This document shows, in pieces, positions 49,032 through 61,340 of a stretch of DNA of 64,000 nucleotides. The translations under genes were made by a program, and so were the position numbers. Source of the stretch: Parus major (taxonomy: Eukaryota; Chordata; Aves; Passeriformes; Paridae); NCBI RefSeq assembly GCF_001522545.3, contig NC_031768.1, positions 86,233,385 to 86,297,384 on the forward strand, in the 5' to 3' direction. The notes under the pieces were generated by a model. That model did no database searches. It had not been told where the DNA came from and was given only the letters and a program-made list of their open reading frames with translations. The first letter of the stretch is position 1. Every line of letters starts with the position of its first letter.

Positions 49032-49180
49032 GGGCAAACCCCCTTGTTATGTGTGACCAGAATTCCCTGTGACAGCGTTTTCTAGCCTTGTTAATTATCC
49101 AGGGCTGCTGGCACAGGTGCTCTGGCAGACTTTGGTGCCTCTTGGGGTGTGGCTTTCCCCAGCAGAGAGGGCTTGGGGTT

Positions 49181-49250
49181 TATAAGGCACCCCTGACAGC
49201 TGTACCTTAAAATTCAGGCAAGACCCACTCTGAGGGAGGAGCTTCCTAAG
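49181..49250 (+). promoter_or_regulatory. Possible alternative TATA promoter and mini-exon of CRACR2A
   Basis: TATAAG at 49181-49186 sits in a locally GC-richer block, and AAG|GTGACT at 49250/49251 could serve as donor for an exon starting about 30 bp after the TATA. It is 1.2 kb upstream of the ATG exon. Weak, motif-only evidence. Confidence 0.25.
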
Positions 49251-50494
49251 GTGACTTGGTGCTGGGCTTAGACATCCCTTGGCTTCTCTCGGAGTCTTTT
49301 TTCTTCTCCTGCTTGTAACGCTGCTTAGGGAGATTCTGACAGGTTCTTTGGCCGTGTAGCCAAAGTTATTTCAGTTCTGGAAAGTATTTGAACAACAGTC
49401 CTGGGATGATTGGAGTGATAAAAGAGATGAGGGAGGGAGAGGAAAATTACCTAAGTTTGGAGATTTTTTCACATGGTTTCAGAGGGGCTGGGTGATTTAC
49501 TCGCCAAAACCTTAGTTCAGTTTTAAGTCAATGGCCTATTTGCAGTAAATTTATACTTACATGCCGTGTGGGAAGTCTAACTGCCAGGCCCGTGGCTATC
49601 AGAGAAATCACCTTGTCATGGGAAGCTGTGTGAGTTCTGTGAAGTTCTTAGAAGATGCTGTGTTCCAAGAGTGCCAGGTTTGAACTTAAGCATAGAGTAA
49701 AATAGACTGCATTGCTCTGTCTATGTGACCAGAGCCTTTTCGGCTTAGGAAGCTGCATAGAGAAGCCTAAGGTCTTGTTTCCTCATGTTCTACCTTCACA
49801 TTCATGCTGGTGCTGGGCTAAGGTCTTTGCTCTGAAGACAGCATAAGTCCCATATTTAAACAAGTTTCACTGGCCTCTGTGGCCAGTTGGAGTTGTTTCA
49901 GGTTATGCCAGTCCTGCTGGATCACAACCAGGCTATATTCTTTTATATTAGTCAAATGCCTTACATAATTTTTTATTCTGTTAAAAATTTTCAGACAAAT
50001 TTGAGTCTGCCTTAGGTAGGTCTCCTTAGATAAGAACTACATAAGAACTTAGTTAAGAACTACATAAATTCAATACAAATATATGAACTTGACTTTAAAT
50101 TACTCTTGCTTTTACCTGTATTACTTGTGTTTTCTTGTTCATGTTGATTGATTGTCTGTATTTCTTTTCAAACTGCCTGTTTTTTGCTTTGAAATTCCAT
50201 TTCAGAGCTAGTTTTGTCTTCTCCTTCCCTTCTCCCCCTTTCTGTTCATCATCCCATTTGTAATGTCTTTAGTGCAGCCCATCAAGGGTAAGCATTTTCA
50301 AAAAGCTTTTTCTTCTTCTAAGCTTTGGTGCCTAATTGAGGAGATGGTTGCTAAGATATTGTGCAAAGCATCATTAAGAGGGTCTGATTTGCTTCTTTCC
50401 TTATTTTTTGTTTCCATGCACAGGTTTCAGATCAGAATTTATGGGTAAATGGGATAGCAGCATCCCAGGATATTCCTGAGCTGAGATTGTAACC

Positions 50495-53400
50495 ATGGAC
50501 AGAATAAAAGGAGACTGCCCCAGTCCTGTGCAACCAGGGGATGCAGAGAGGACCAGGATGGGAGAACAAGACCCAGAACTAACTGTATTGGGAAAAGCAC
50601 AAGAGTTCTTTCAGATTTGTGATCTGGAAGGCAAAGGCTTTGTCACTCGTCAAGACATGCAGGTAAAACAAAATTGGTTATGTGAAATACACAATGAGAG
50701 AAGTTCCTAAAACCGTTAGTGAGTTGAGACTGATTGATTAATTTAGAGTTAAAAATATTAACACCCTCCTCAAAACTTTAAAGAGATATGTAAGATTTAA
50801 AATAATATATTTGAAGTCTTACATAATGCTTGCATTTTTTTTCTCAGAGACAAAGCAACAAAAAAGTGGAAAATCAAAGTACATTAAGTTTAAAAAAATG
50901 CCCCAGGAATTCAATTCTATTCTTGCTGAAAACATTGAAACACCATTAAAATCATTACTTTGTAATTTGCCACAGTGTCAGGAGTGTATTCAGTCTGCCA
51001 ATTTTATCCTTCTTTTTTCAGCAAAATTGTGTAAATAAAGTCTTTCACTGTGGCTTCACTGTCAGACAATTGTGAACTCTCAGCTGGATAACATATATAT
51101 GTAGGAAGTATAGAGGAACAGTATTTTTAGCATTATTCTGTGTTGGTAGAAATCTTAGGAAATTTGTGCTTAATTTGTTTGAGGGCCCAAAATCATATCT
51201 ACTGAATATGCTGATGAGAAAAAGCAACTATATATAATAAAAGCTTTTGAAAATATGATTGTGGCACATTGCAGAAGTGATAAGATGATTTGAACCAGTA
51301 TGTGGCAGAAAACAGGAATGTACTCATGCTTGACATGCAAAGCATAATTTGTTTTAACCCATTCCTACTTCAGTACTTATGGATGAAACAGAATTGGGGA
51401 GCAGGAAGAAAACAAATTCATCATGATCTACTACTATAGAAAGCATCTAACAGAGAATTTATAAACTTTCCCTGTCCTCAGAAACAAAGATGTCTGTATG
51501 TATGAAAACACAGTTGAAACAACTTTAACCACTTACTTTGGAAAAGCAAAAACTCCCAAGTAAACTGCTCAGTTTGCTAGCTCTCAAGAGCTTTCTTTGC
51601 AGTTGTGTGTTGCTGAGTTTACTGATGATTTCTGTTAATTATGCAAAGTTGAAAAAAGAGAGGGATGTGGATGCTTGCTCTGCTTAGGCTTTGCCAATCT
51701 ACATTATCTCACTGAAGTAACTGAATGCAAAAACCCAAATGTATTGCCAGTGGTTGTTTTTGGTAAATCCAAAGCCACAGAGTTTAATGGATTACAATTT
51801 TACAGACTTTCTAAAAATTGAATGGCATATATTTTTACCTAATGGAAAACCTGTATATTTATATGTATGTATACATATATAAAAAGTTTTAATAACTGTT
51901 TTTGCAAGGAATGTAAAATTATTTGTTTCTGTTTGATTCTAGGTTTATGCTAAATTTACTTGAGGTTCTAAAAGAGATGTTGCAAAAGATGCAGTAGCAA
52001 CAGGGTTGCAAAGATCAAATAAAGTTCTATTTCATTCTTCTATTTCATCATGGGTGTTTCTTTACTATATCTGAAAGCTTCATCTTTGTATGTATGTGTA
52101 TGTAAGTTCTTTAATACAGAAATAAAGGTGTTCAGGACATTTGAGATGGTGTTTCTTTATACTTGTTTTTATTTCCTGCGTTTTTCATGATGTTTGCTCC
52201 CTATAAAAAAACATAAATCAGTAAAAAAATCAGCTTTTTCTTTAAAAGGTAGTAAGTGTTGATTACTTTTGCATTGCGCTGTTTGGTAGGTCTGTATTGC
52301 TTTGCTTCAAATATAGGATGCTGATGCTAAGCTTTTTAATCTTTAGTCATGGGATACAAGGCACGAATTCTACACAGGGTGCTAAGTATCTGGAATTCAA
52401 TTAATCTTTATAAAAAAAATCTTGCAGTGTTTTCTCTTGTGTCTATAACAGTAGCTACACTAAAGATTTACTCCTCCTCGATTGTATGTTGTTGTTTATT
52501 GTGAGATTTTAACAGCTGGGTTTTTTAAAATTTTTCATTCATTTTCCAAATATGAAATATACCCAACTTTGAAACCAAGAGGTTTTCTGAAATGGCAAGA
52601 AAGCAAATTCTACCTTGGAATTGAAACCACAGTTTCATCTGTTGGTCCTTGAGGTTATAATGAATAATGAGAATTAGTGCTGTAAAATGTTTTGTTCTAA
52701 TGTGCACGGGAGGATTGGGTTCAGACCTTGCTCTTAGCTATTTGACCTCTGTGATTTTATTTAGCTGAGTAAAAGCTTGGTATTTTGAGAGAATTAAGCA
52801 CAGATGTCATGAAACCACAGAGCACATTTGGTGGCAGTGCAGATAGCTTTTTTGGAAGGTCCAGTGGTATCTCTGAATATGTTTTATTTTGTTTTCTGTT
52901 CTTTCAAAAATATTAAGAGCCTCAGATTGAAGGGCCTATGTATTTTTAAGTAAGCTTGAAATGAACAAATAAACAAAACCACAACTATGAGACCAATAAT
53001 ATTTTGCTTTCCTAGCCACAAACTACCTTAATTATTTTATTAAGAAAATACCCCAAGAGGTTGGGAAAACATTGACTTAGCCTTAGTAAGTGTGTTCCAG
53101 TTCATAAAAGTCTCTAAATTATATAGAGGAAATTTAATGGAGCAAAATGTTGGTACATTCCTTGGACTCTCCTATTTTCATACCTTTTTTTTTTTTCTTT
53201 TCCCCCCAAAAGTGCAAGTAATTGTGGTGTTTTCAATTGTAAATTTAGTGTAATTCCTATCAAAATTTGGACACTGCATTAGGGCACTGTGGCTGTGGTT
53301 GGAGAAGCCCATATTTGTCAGTCAGGTTTAGAGCAAGACCTGCAGGCCATTGCACTAAAATAGAATGTTTTTGGCATGGTGAAATGGGTGCTCCTTCAGC

Positions 53401-56400
53401 AGGTCCCAAAAGTTTGGTGGTAAGAGAACAGTTTCTGTTTTAATGAACGTGAAAAGAGTAATTTGTTTGAAGCACCTTCTTCCTCATCAGCGCCGTGTTG
53501 GCTGTACGAACTTTACAGGAGAAGCTGATTTAAAAAAGTTTCCCTTTAGATCTTAGAGATTGAAATCCAAACTTTGGGAAGATGGGTGTGTAAATAAGAA
53601 ACTGAAGACAGGTGTATCACTGATGAAATAAGTCATTTAACTGAGTATATATCAAGTTTTCCTAGTTTTTTTTTTTTTTGGAAGCAGGCAGCAATGCTCA
53701 ACTAATCTTGCTCAAAAATCCCTTTGTGGCAATTCCAGATAGTTCTGTGCTTTAGGAGCTCTGTTGCTTTCACTTCTCAGGACCACCTTGGAATTCCTTT
53801 TACCACTCTTCCATTTAACCCATATGGTTCATAAAACCTACCCATAACTGTTTGTGGCAACCAGGGAACTCCTGGTTAATGCACTCAGCCAATTCTTACC
53901 TTCCCTATATGGCTTAGTATATTGAATAGTGCTTTCTGCTGTTTTGGATTGCAGGAGAAACATTTTTCGGCCCTAAATCCCTACCCCACAGTGGAACAGA
54001 TCAGCACTTCTAATCTAATGAACTTTATCAGCCTACTAGCTTGCAGTTTTAATATGTTGTATATACAGCAGGAGTTCGGGGGGGATTAAAATGTTAATTA
54101 ATAAAGCAGAGGCCTGATCTAGTGCGCATTTATATTGCTTCTCAAGCTGAGGAAAGGTTTTAATTTTCCTAGTGCTGTCTCCCAGTGGAAATGCCAGCTA
54201 TTGAGGTTGTTTGCCTCTCCATATTCCTCCTGTTTCTGGGAATCTGTCTACACTATTAAAAGAATTAGAGTAAAACTATTAGAATCTGTTTTATGGGATT
54301 CTTTTCTTTTATGCCTATCTTTGGATTATCAGGAAAAAAAATGTGATATTTGTGGAGCTAGTTTTATGAAGCTGTGTCTTTTTTGGGGTGAGCATGCTAC
54401 ATTTCAGAAGTAGACAGTCGTGAACTCCATTTAACTCATTGTGGGAGCAACAGGTTTGGTCCTTAGACCACGCAGCTTTCTTAGCTTTATTTACTTATTT
54501 ATGTACACTTTTTGAATGAGCTTGAATTAGGACAGTATATCCTCTATAATGTAGCCGTTGAGAGAGTCTCTTGCTTGACTTTGACATGGAAGGAGCTAGT
54601 ACAATTTTGCTGCTGAGTTTGTCCAGGAGTCTGATAACCAAGGCATTTCATCAAGATAAGCAAGCCATTTCACCAGGATGCTGGGTCTCCACCTGAAGTT
54701 CTTCCTCTTCCCTGTGTGATTGGAATTTGTGGCACCAGGCAGTTGTTCTTCTTGGCGTCGTCATAATGGATTCATAAAGGCAAATCAAGAAGTCATTAAA
54801 GCAAATGTCCCTCAGTTGATCTGGTTTTGCTCTGTAATTGGATTTTTCACTCAGGGAAACAAGGGACCTATCCTGCTGTACTATGGATGTTTTGTAGAAC
54901 CCAGTCTTCCTCTTATCATGTAAGAACGGATAAAGTTGCTGCTGTTTTGTCATTACAGAGACTGCATCCTGAGTTACCTCTTAGCCTGGAAGAACTTGAA
55001 AAAGTTTTTGTTACATTGGATGCTGATGGCAATGGCTCACTTACCCCAAAGGAGTTCATCACGGGATTCAGTGAGTTTTGGAAAGCATGTCTCCTCTTTT
55101 GAGTTTTATTCATGTTCTATACTCTCCACATCAATCAAGAAGAATTTTGTCTTAGCAGTACACTTAATAATGCACACAGGGAGCCAGACTATTCCCTAAA
55201 TATAGCAGATATATGTAGCAGAGGAAGAAGTGGTCAAATAAATAGACAAAGGGCTCCAGGGTCTTTCTCTCCTGTGTAAAATGGCAAGCCATGACACAAT
55301 ATGAGAAAATGATGTAATTATCTGAATCGCACCTGCTTTAAGCTGCTGAGTAAATCTAAGTACAATTTATTGAAGGTTTCCCTTGGGGATGGGGTTGGGG
55401 GGGGAGAGTCTTATGTGTTATTTCATATCAGGTAATAAGACATGAAAGATAATTGAAATTATCTCTAATCTTAATATGAGACAATGCTAGGAATGTATTA
55501 ATACCACTGTCCTTAGAGCTGAGGGAATGCTTTCTACAATGAATTAATTCTTCAAGTGATGTTAATTTATTTCAAAACAAAACAGGATGAGGCAATTATT
55601 ATTACTGTAATATGTGATCTGATAAGTTCTTTGTAGCTGCAAGAGCACTCTTACTGTCATGTTCTCTGTGTTTGTCACAGCGTGGTTTTCTCCCCAGCTG
55701 TGTGGCATTCCAGATAAGATGACGATGTTAGTTAGACTGTGCTTGATTGTTTATGCAGAATCAATTTTGTACTTAATTTCAGCTCTTCTTGCTAAGGTTT
55801 AAGCATTTTCTCTGTAAAACTGAATCTCATCTATGCATGAATTGTAACTGTAAATCTCAATTTAGTTACTATCTACAGGTCCAGCAAACAGGACCTTCAT
55901 TTTTGTTTGCAAATCATCAGTAGTTTGAAACCCTAATTGCCTCATGTCCCACCTCTCCCATTATAGAGGTAGATCAAGTATCTTCATAGAGTATGCTCTA
56001 ACCTGAAAATTTGCATCATTGAAAATATGGAATAGTATATGCTTTGCTTTTCATAAGTTAAATTAAGATTACTTTCATAAGCAGTCCCTGCATAACCAAA
56101 GCTCTTTATTAAGGGAGGTTGTAAGTGGCTGCCATTTCAAACAGCTCCAGATCCTGGGGATTCCTCCTGCTCAGGTGCTGGAGCCCAGTCCGGAGGCCCA
56201 GGCAGATGTGGCCACTGCTTTCATGTTTGCAGGTTCAACCAGTAGTAAAGTTAAACATGTATCCCAAAGACACCCACACAGGCACACGGATGACATGGAC
56301 CACACCACGTAAAAGATAAGGATAGACAGTGTAAAGCATGATACATCTTAACCTGCTACACAGCACTGCCAGGTATTTTCCAGGCCAGGTACTCCTACAT

Positions 56401-59216
56401 TTGGCTAGGAGATGATATTGGCATTCCTGGCAGAAGCACAAGCTGTAGTAGATAAAACTGCTTGAGAAGGCAGAGTAGTGTCTGGATAAAGCTCGTGTTG
56501 CATCAATTACTATGGGAGAGTCCTGTTTCTATTTCTAAATGGTGGCAAATCTGAAATTTACTGTAACCTCTCTTTGCAACATACTCCATTCTGTTGCCAA
56601 CATGCTCTGTTGGGTGTCCTGAGAAAAAATGCAAGATGGAGTTAATAAAAACATAAAAACACATCAGTATTTCTGTTTCCTTGGATCTATAGTAATTTCT
56701 GTACTGGAACTTAGAATATAATAAAAAATCCTCTGCATAAAAATCACAATATCCTCCCCTGCCCCCCCCCCCTTTCCCCCAAATACATTTTTTTTGACTT
56801 GCAGATGTTCAAATAAAATAGATAGCACATTTAGAATTTGATGGAATGTATCTGGTCTTTGGCAACTGAGCAAAAATGTATTGATTATTCATGTGGCAAT
56901 TTCACTTCTGCATCTTCACCATACAACTACTGTTAAAATGTAGCTTTCTGTAGGGAATTTATATAGGAATTGAATGTGTGTCTTTGGTCATGCACTAAAA
57001 AGAATGTTAAATTTTATTTAATATACATTTTATCAGTTCTGATATTTTAGATTCCTAATGTATTTAAACTTATCAAGAAAGAAAACCACAACATTTATGA
57101 AGGGCTATTACTACAATTTATGTCCTTTTATGTTTTTGCATGGAGATATGATTTTTTTATTATATTTGTGAATTTTGAGGTGGATGATTTACTGAAGGTT
57201 AGACATTAGGCTGGGCACAAAGCCAACCACAGAACTCAGGGGTCCTCTTGGCCCCATCCTTTTGTTGTTTATTTACCATAAAATTTGAGCTTTAGTATGT
57301 TTAGTATGACACTGCTTCCTATAGTAATTTCTGAAAATGCTAATGTGTGTAATTTCTAATTCTTAGGCCAATTTCTTTTGGAGCAGATTGCTTTGAAAAA
57401 TGACATGGTGCAACCATCAGAAGGTGAAACAGTCTGCCCAAATAGATATGAGGAGACTATGACTGGTGATGAGGATGAAGAATTCCAGTTCTCAAATCTG
57501 ATGGATCGGCTTGGAGCCACAAAGGTTTTGGATGAGTAAGTTCTCACAGCAATAGTAATCAGTTGTATGACCTTTTATGATTGATCTCTGGGTTTGATTT
57601 CTATGGAATCCAAGAGGAATGGCGAGAGCAAAAGCTGCTCAAAACCATGGAGTTTTTTTCTTAAAAAAACAAAATTTTCATGCTGTCAGGATAAAATGCC
57701 ATTTGACCAAAATTTCCAAGAACAAAACTGTTTTACTCCAGGCACATGAAACCCATTTTTCTGCTATGTGAAAGCTGTACCTCTTGATGTGCCATGGGAT
57801 CTGAACGTAGATAATTACAAGCATGTAATGCACAGATGTCACTGATTTTCAGTCAGTGCATGATGAATGCTATTTTTGGCAAGGGCTGTGTTTAAAGTGC
57901 ACCATAAGTAGGGAAGTTTTCTTCACTTTTTCTGCTTTTTCTCCTCTTCATGCATAATTGCATGTTGTGATTGCTCTGGTAATGCTACTTCTTCCAAGGC
58001 CAGGATAGCTCACCCTGAAACATGGAGCATAAAACCTGCTCAAAGAGCTTTTTGTGTGCTGTCCTCACATTCATTGGGCAACCACAATGAATACTGTTGA
58101 GCAGAAAGAAGCAACAGGCAAAAATGGGAGAGAATCTGGACAAGTGGTACAAATATTTAAGAAATACATTGGTGATTGTTGCTATGGAATAAAGTGCTCA
58201 TCAGTCCTTCTCTTCCCCTGACTGCCTTTTCCATGAAACAGTTCATTGTCAGTCATCCTGAAAGGCTTTCATTATGAAGAGATATTTATCACCCACTTTT
58301 TCTATCCTTATCCTCATTTTGTCCTTTAAATACAGCACTCTTTGCTGGCTAGGTTAGGCTTGCTATGCTCATGGAAAAGAGTGAGTCAGGAAGAAACAAA
58401 GTGGTTCAGGAGAATATTGACAAAGTATTAGAAACCCATTATCATTCACAATAGAGCTGTCAGTGTCTTCTGAACAGATTTGGAAACATAACATTATCTT
58501 GGTAAATCTCTAAATCAAAATTTCAAGGAGTTTTGTTCTGCTTTTTGTAGCAGACTCGCCATGGAATAAAAATGTAACAAGAACGAAAGAATGCAGTACA
58601 AATGCAATTTGTTAGTATATCTATGTTAGTTAGGAGTCTGAATCTCATTCATTTCTTATGAGGAAGGGGTTTTAACTAGCTTTTCTATTGCCTCCTCCCC
58701 TCTAGATTTGTGGGAACTTCTTTACTTCTAATAGAAGTGATGGGAGGGCATAGTCTATCTCACCTGTCTCCTTTCTTACCCATTCCTGTTTAGGTGGAGT
58801 GTCTAGCAGGGCACCCACTAAAGAAAGCAGTTCCTGTGCTATTCTGCAGTCAGGAATGGCCAGATGTTACAATGCATTTTTTTGAATAAATTCAATCTCC
58901 ATCATTTCCCACCCCCCCATCCTTTTCATGATGGCACAGTTCAAGTTGTTTTTAATAAGTTTTGTGTTCTGACTAGTGATGCCCTGAAGCCTCCATCTAC
59001 TAAGGGTGCTAAAGACATTTACTGGGAAATGTTCTCTCTTAATGAATGCTTTATGATCTTTTCTTTCAGTGAGACTGATGTGAAGCAAATTTGGTTGCAG
59101 CTAAGAAAAGAAGAACCTCATTTACTTTCCAATTTTGAAGAGTTCCTGGTCAGAATTTTTTCCCAGCTCAAAGAAGCAGATAATGAGAAGAATGAGTTGG
59201 AATGGGCTCTAAAAAA
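50495..59216 (+). CDS. CRACR2A: CRACR2A (EFCAB4B), EF-hand calcium-channel regulator, N-terminal part
   Basis: Coding segments: 50495..50662 (exon from 50424; ATG in a strong AACCATGG context), 54959..55070, 57367..57535 and 59070..>59216, all in phase with GT-AG introns, giving 198 residues before the gene continues past the window. EF-hand 1 (about residues 43-54) lacks the canonical Asp spacing; EF-hand 2 (Asp77-Glu88: Asp-Ala-Asp-Gly-Asn-Gly-Ser-Leu, with Glu at position 12) is canonical. An acidic segment follows, then a conserved [11 protein letters not shown] block, and the coiled coil begins near residue 185. The family is known to bind Orai1/STIM1 and stabilise store-operated calcium entry in T cells; a long isoform carries a Rab GTPase domain, which would lie outside. 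The N-terminus before Lys-Ala-Gln-Glu-Phe-Phe is about 20 residues shorter than in human as I recall it. Confidence 0.95.
50663..54958 (+). other. CRACR2A: CRACR2A intron after the first coding exon
   Basis: AT-rich intron from gtaaaa to the acceptor cattacag (54951-54958), with T runs near 53186 and 53672. No other feature is supported. Confidence 0.7.
55071..57366 (+). other. CRACR2A: CRACR2A intron
   Basis: Donor gtgagt at 55071, acceptor ttcttag before 57367. It contains the unassigned dispersed repeat at about 56.13-56.38 kb and a C-rich run near 56761. Confidence 0.7.
56130..56385. mobile_element. Unassigned dispersed repeat, copy 1 (LTR-like)
   Basis: Shares ordered blocks with 61170-61340: agatc.tggg..ttcctcctg, a gtttgcaggttcaaccagta / gtttgtaggtccaggcagca pair, gt.aa/gaggtt/ctaaaca, then caca-rich sequence. 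This shows two diverged copies of one interspersed element in the same orientation. I suspect an avian LTR but cannot name it. Confidence 0.5.
57536..59069 (+). other. CRACR2A: CRACR2A intron
   Basis: Donor gtaagt, acceptor ttctttcag (59061-59069). No feature seen apart from a C run near 58911. Confidence 0.7.
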
Positions 59217-60127
59217 GTTAGTACTTCTCTTTGTTAGACTGCTTGTGTAGGTCTACAGCTATTTTACCTGCTAGTTGAACTTCTGAAATAAACAAGGTAT
59301 TTCAGTGGAGATCTGAGGACAGGACTTCACATAATGTAAAATATCTCATAATGTAAATTTAATCAGGCATTAAGACTACTGGTAATACTATTATATGGCA
59401 GAATTGAATTAAATTAGCTTTTCTCTTCTGGTTAAGATTTTATTGACTGAAATTCTTTTGCAGATATCTGTTATTGCATTGAAGTTTTAAGACAATATTG
59501 AGTGATTCCAATCTAGTTAATCAGTTTGATTCCAAAGGGAAGCTGTATCTAACAGTAAATCTGGTAAATTGTCTGTGTGCTTTGCAAGCATTGCGTGCAG
59601 AAAAGCTATAAACCTGGATTAACTGGCCAGAGACATAAGAGGTTTAAGATGTTAGAGCAGCACAAAGCACTGATACTTGTGAAAATGTAAGCTAACAAAT
59701 ATATATATAAAGAAAACCTATGAAGTATAGTAAATAACATGTATGTTTTATCTATAAAACATATAAAATGTTTTAATAATAGTTTATTCATGTTGTAAAC
59801 AAATACATAAATGCACATATAAAAATTTGTATAAGAACAAAAAGATATTAGATCATCCTTTCATAGGTATTTATCTAGAGGGAGAAAAGTTGTGGTGCTA
59901 AATCTTAACAAAATACAATGTTATGCACGTAGTTGAAGTCCCACTGCATTTTTATTTTAAAGTGTGAGTTCTGAATTTTAGATTCTTACAGACTGAGCAA
60001 TAAAGGCAAATATTGTTGAAAAAAGCAAACTATTGAAAATTTACTTCTTTTGTTCATTTGTGACTATTCTGAGAATGTGACAAGGCTTATGAAGAAGGAA
60101 AAAAACTGAAAATGTATGATTGTTAAA

Positions 60128-60172
60128 GATGATAATGATGATGATGATGATGATTATTATTATTATTATATT
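60128..60172 (+). repeat. (GAT)n(TAT)n compound microsatellite
   Basis: gatgataatgatgatgatga followed by a run of tta triplets. A short similar tract occurs at about 4063-4090. Confidence 0.85.
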
Positions 60173-61169
60173 GGTAGTGAAGTCCCTGTGTGCGGTTTTA
60201 GCATTCAGACAGCTAGAAACAGCATATAGAGAGTTTTGCTCTCTATTTTAGACTAGAGATTGCTAACTACCATGTGTGGTGAGAGGCTTGCTCTGTGGGT
60301 TTTTTTAGTGTTTCTTTGTGAATGTTTTTTTGGGAACTGAATGAATAAATGTGTCTGTTTAATAGCTCTGATCAATTCAGAGGTGTACATAGAGTACATT
60401 AGCATTATCTTTCCTGGCTGATGTGAAAACTCTGCCTTGAAAGTGCGTTGGGTTTTTATGCCTTTGTAGTAAAAACATGTTTTAGCTAATTTCTTCTTTT
60501 TGTTGCTCCTGATAGCACCACTGATTTCAGGACATTGATTGTTGTTTTGTTTGTAATCAACTGCTGGAAGGAATCAGAGTAGTAATGTTGTCTTTGGTAG
60601 TAACAGTGGGGATGAATAACCTGTTTCTTTTAAACTATTTACGAATAACAGCAAAGCTCAAGACAGCACCATACAGGGGAGAAGATTAATTTGTTTTTTT
60701 AATACCCACATACTTACTAGCACTAGGACATATGTATCTGCAGAGACTGGCCAGGATTTACTGGGGGGGGGGTCACAGAAGAGAAAGGATGCTGGGTTTT
60801 GAGGTCTTATAATGTCTACTGCGTTGTTCTTGATTGGTGACAATAATACTTTTTGGAAATTGAATATGAATTTTATCTTTCATCTTTCCTTCCTTCCTCT
60901 TTCTTTCCTGACTCACCTCCGTGAGTCATTAGGCAATAAGGCAGTCTACTCAGCTTTTGTCTCCTTTCCTGGGTGTGGGCTGTGCTTTTGTCTTCAATTG
61001 TTTCTTTTTCTTCTATCCTGGATGCCCTGAGAAGCTTCATGTCTGTGTGCTGGAGACTTCATGCCATAAAAATCTATACTCTTCACCTGTGATGTTCTTC
61101 TCTACCTTTTTTTTGGTCTTTTCCTCTGTATCTTTCATATCTGCACATTTTCATTCTTGAGCCTGTGTC

Positions 61170-61340
61170 CCATGGTCTAAGAGATCTGGGAGTTTCCTCC
61201 TGTTCTGGTTCAATAGATCCAGTAGGTTGCTGCTGTTCCTGTTTGTAGGTCCAGGCAGCAGTGAGGCTGAACATATATTCTCAATAAACAAACATGCAAA
61301 TACAGCGCACATGGCGGGCTGTGCAGGTTAACACTGCTGT
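61170..61340. mobile_element. Unassigned dispersed repeat, copy 2 (LTR-like)
   Basis: The partner of the repeat at 56130-56385: gagatctgggagtttcctcc, gtttgtaggtccaggcagca, gtgaggctgaacatatattc and a caaacatgcaaatacagcgc stretch match in order. It is shorter and more diverged, and is followed by an A run (about 61351-61365). Confidence 0.5.

Larger units (their letters stand above)
41641..50423 (+). other. CRACR2A: Probable CRACR2A intron 1
   Basis: AT-rich DNA of 8.8 kb with no coding exon recognised. It contains the TATA-like site and hairpin at about 49.0-49.25 kb described separately and ends at the acceptor tttccatgcacag (50411-50423). Confidence 0.45.
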
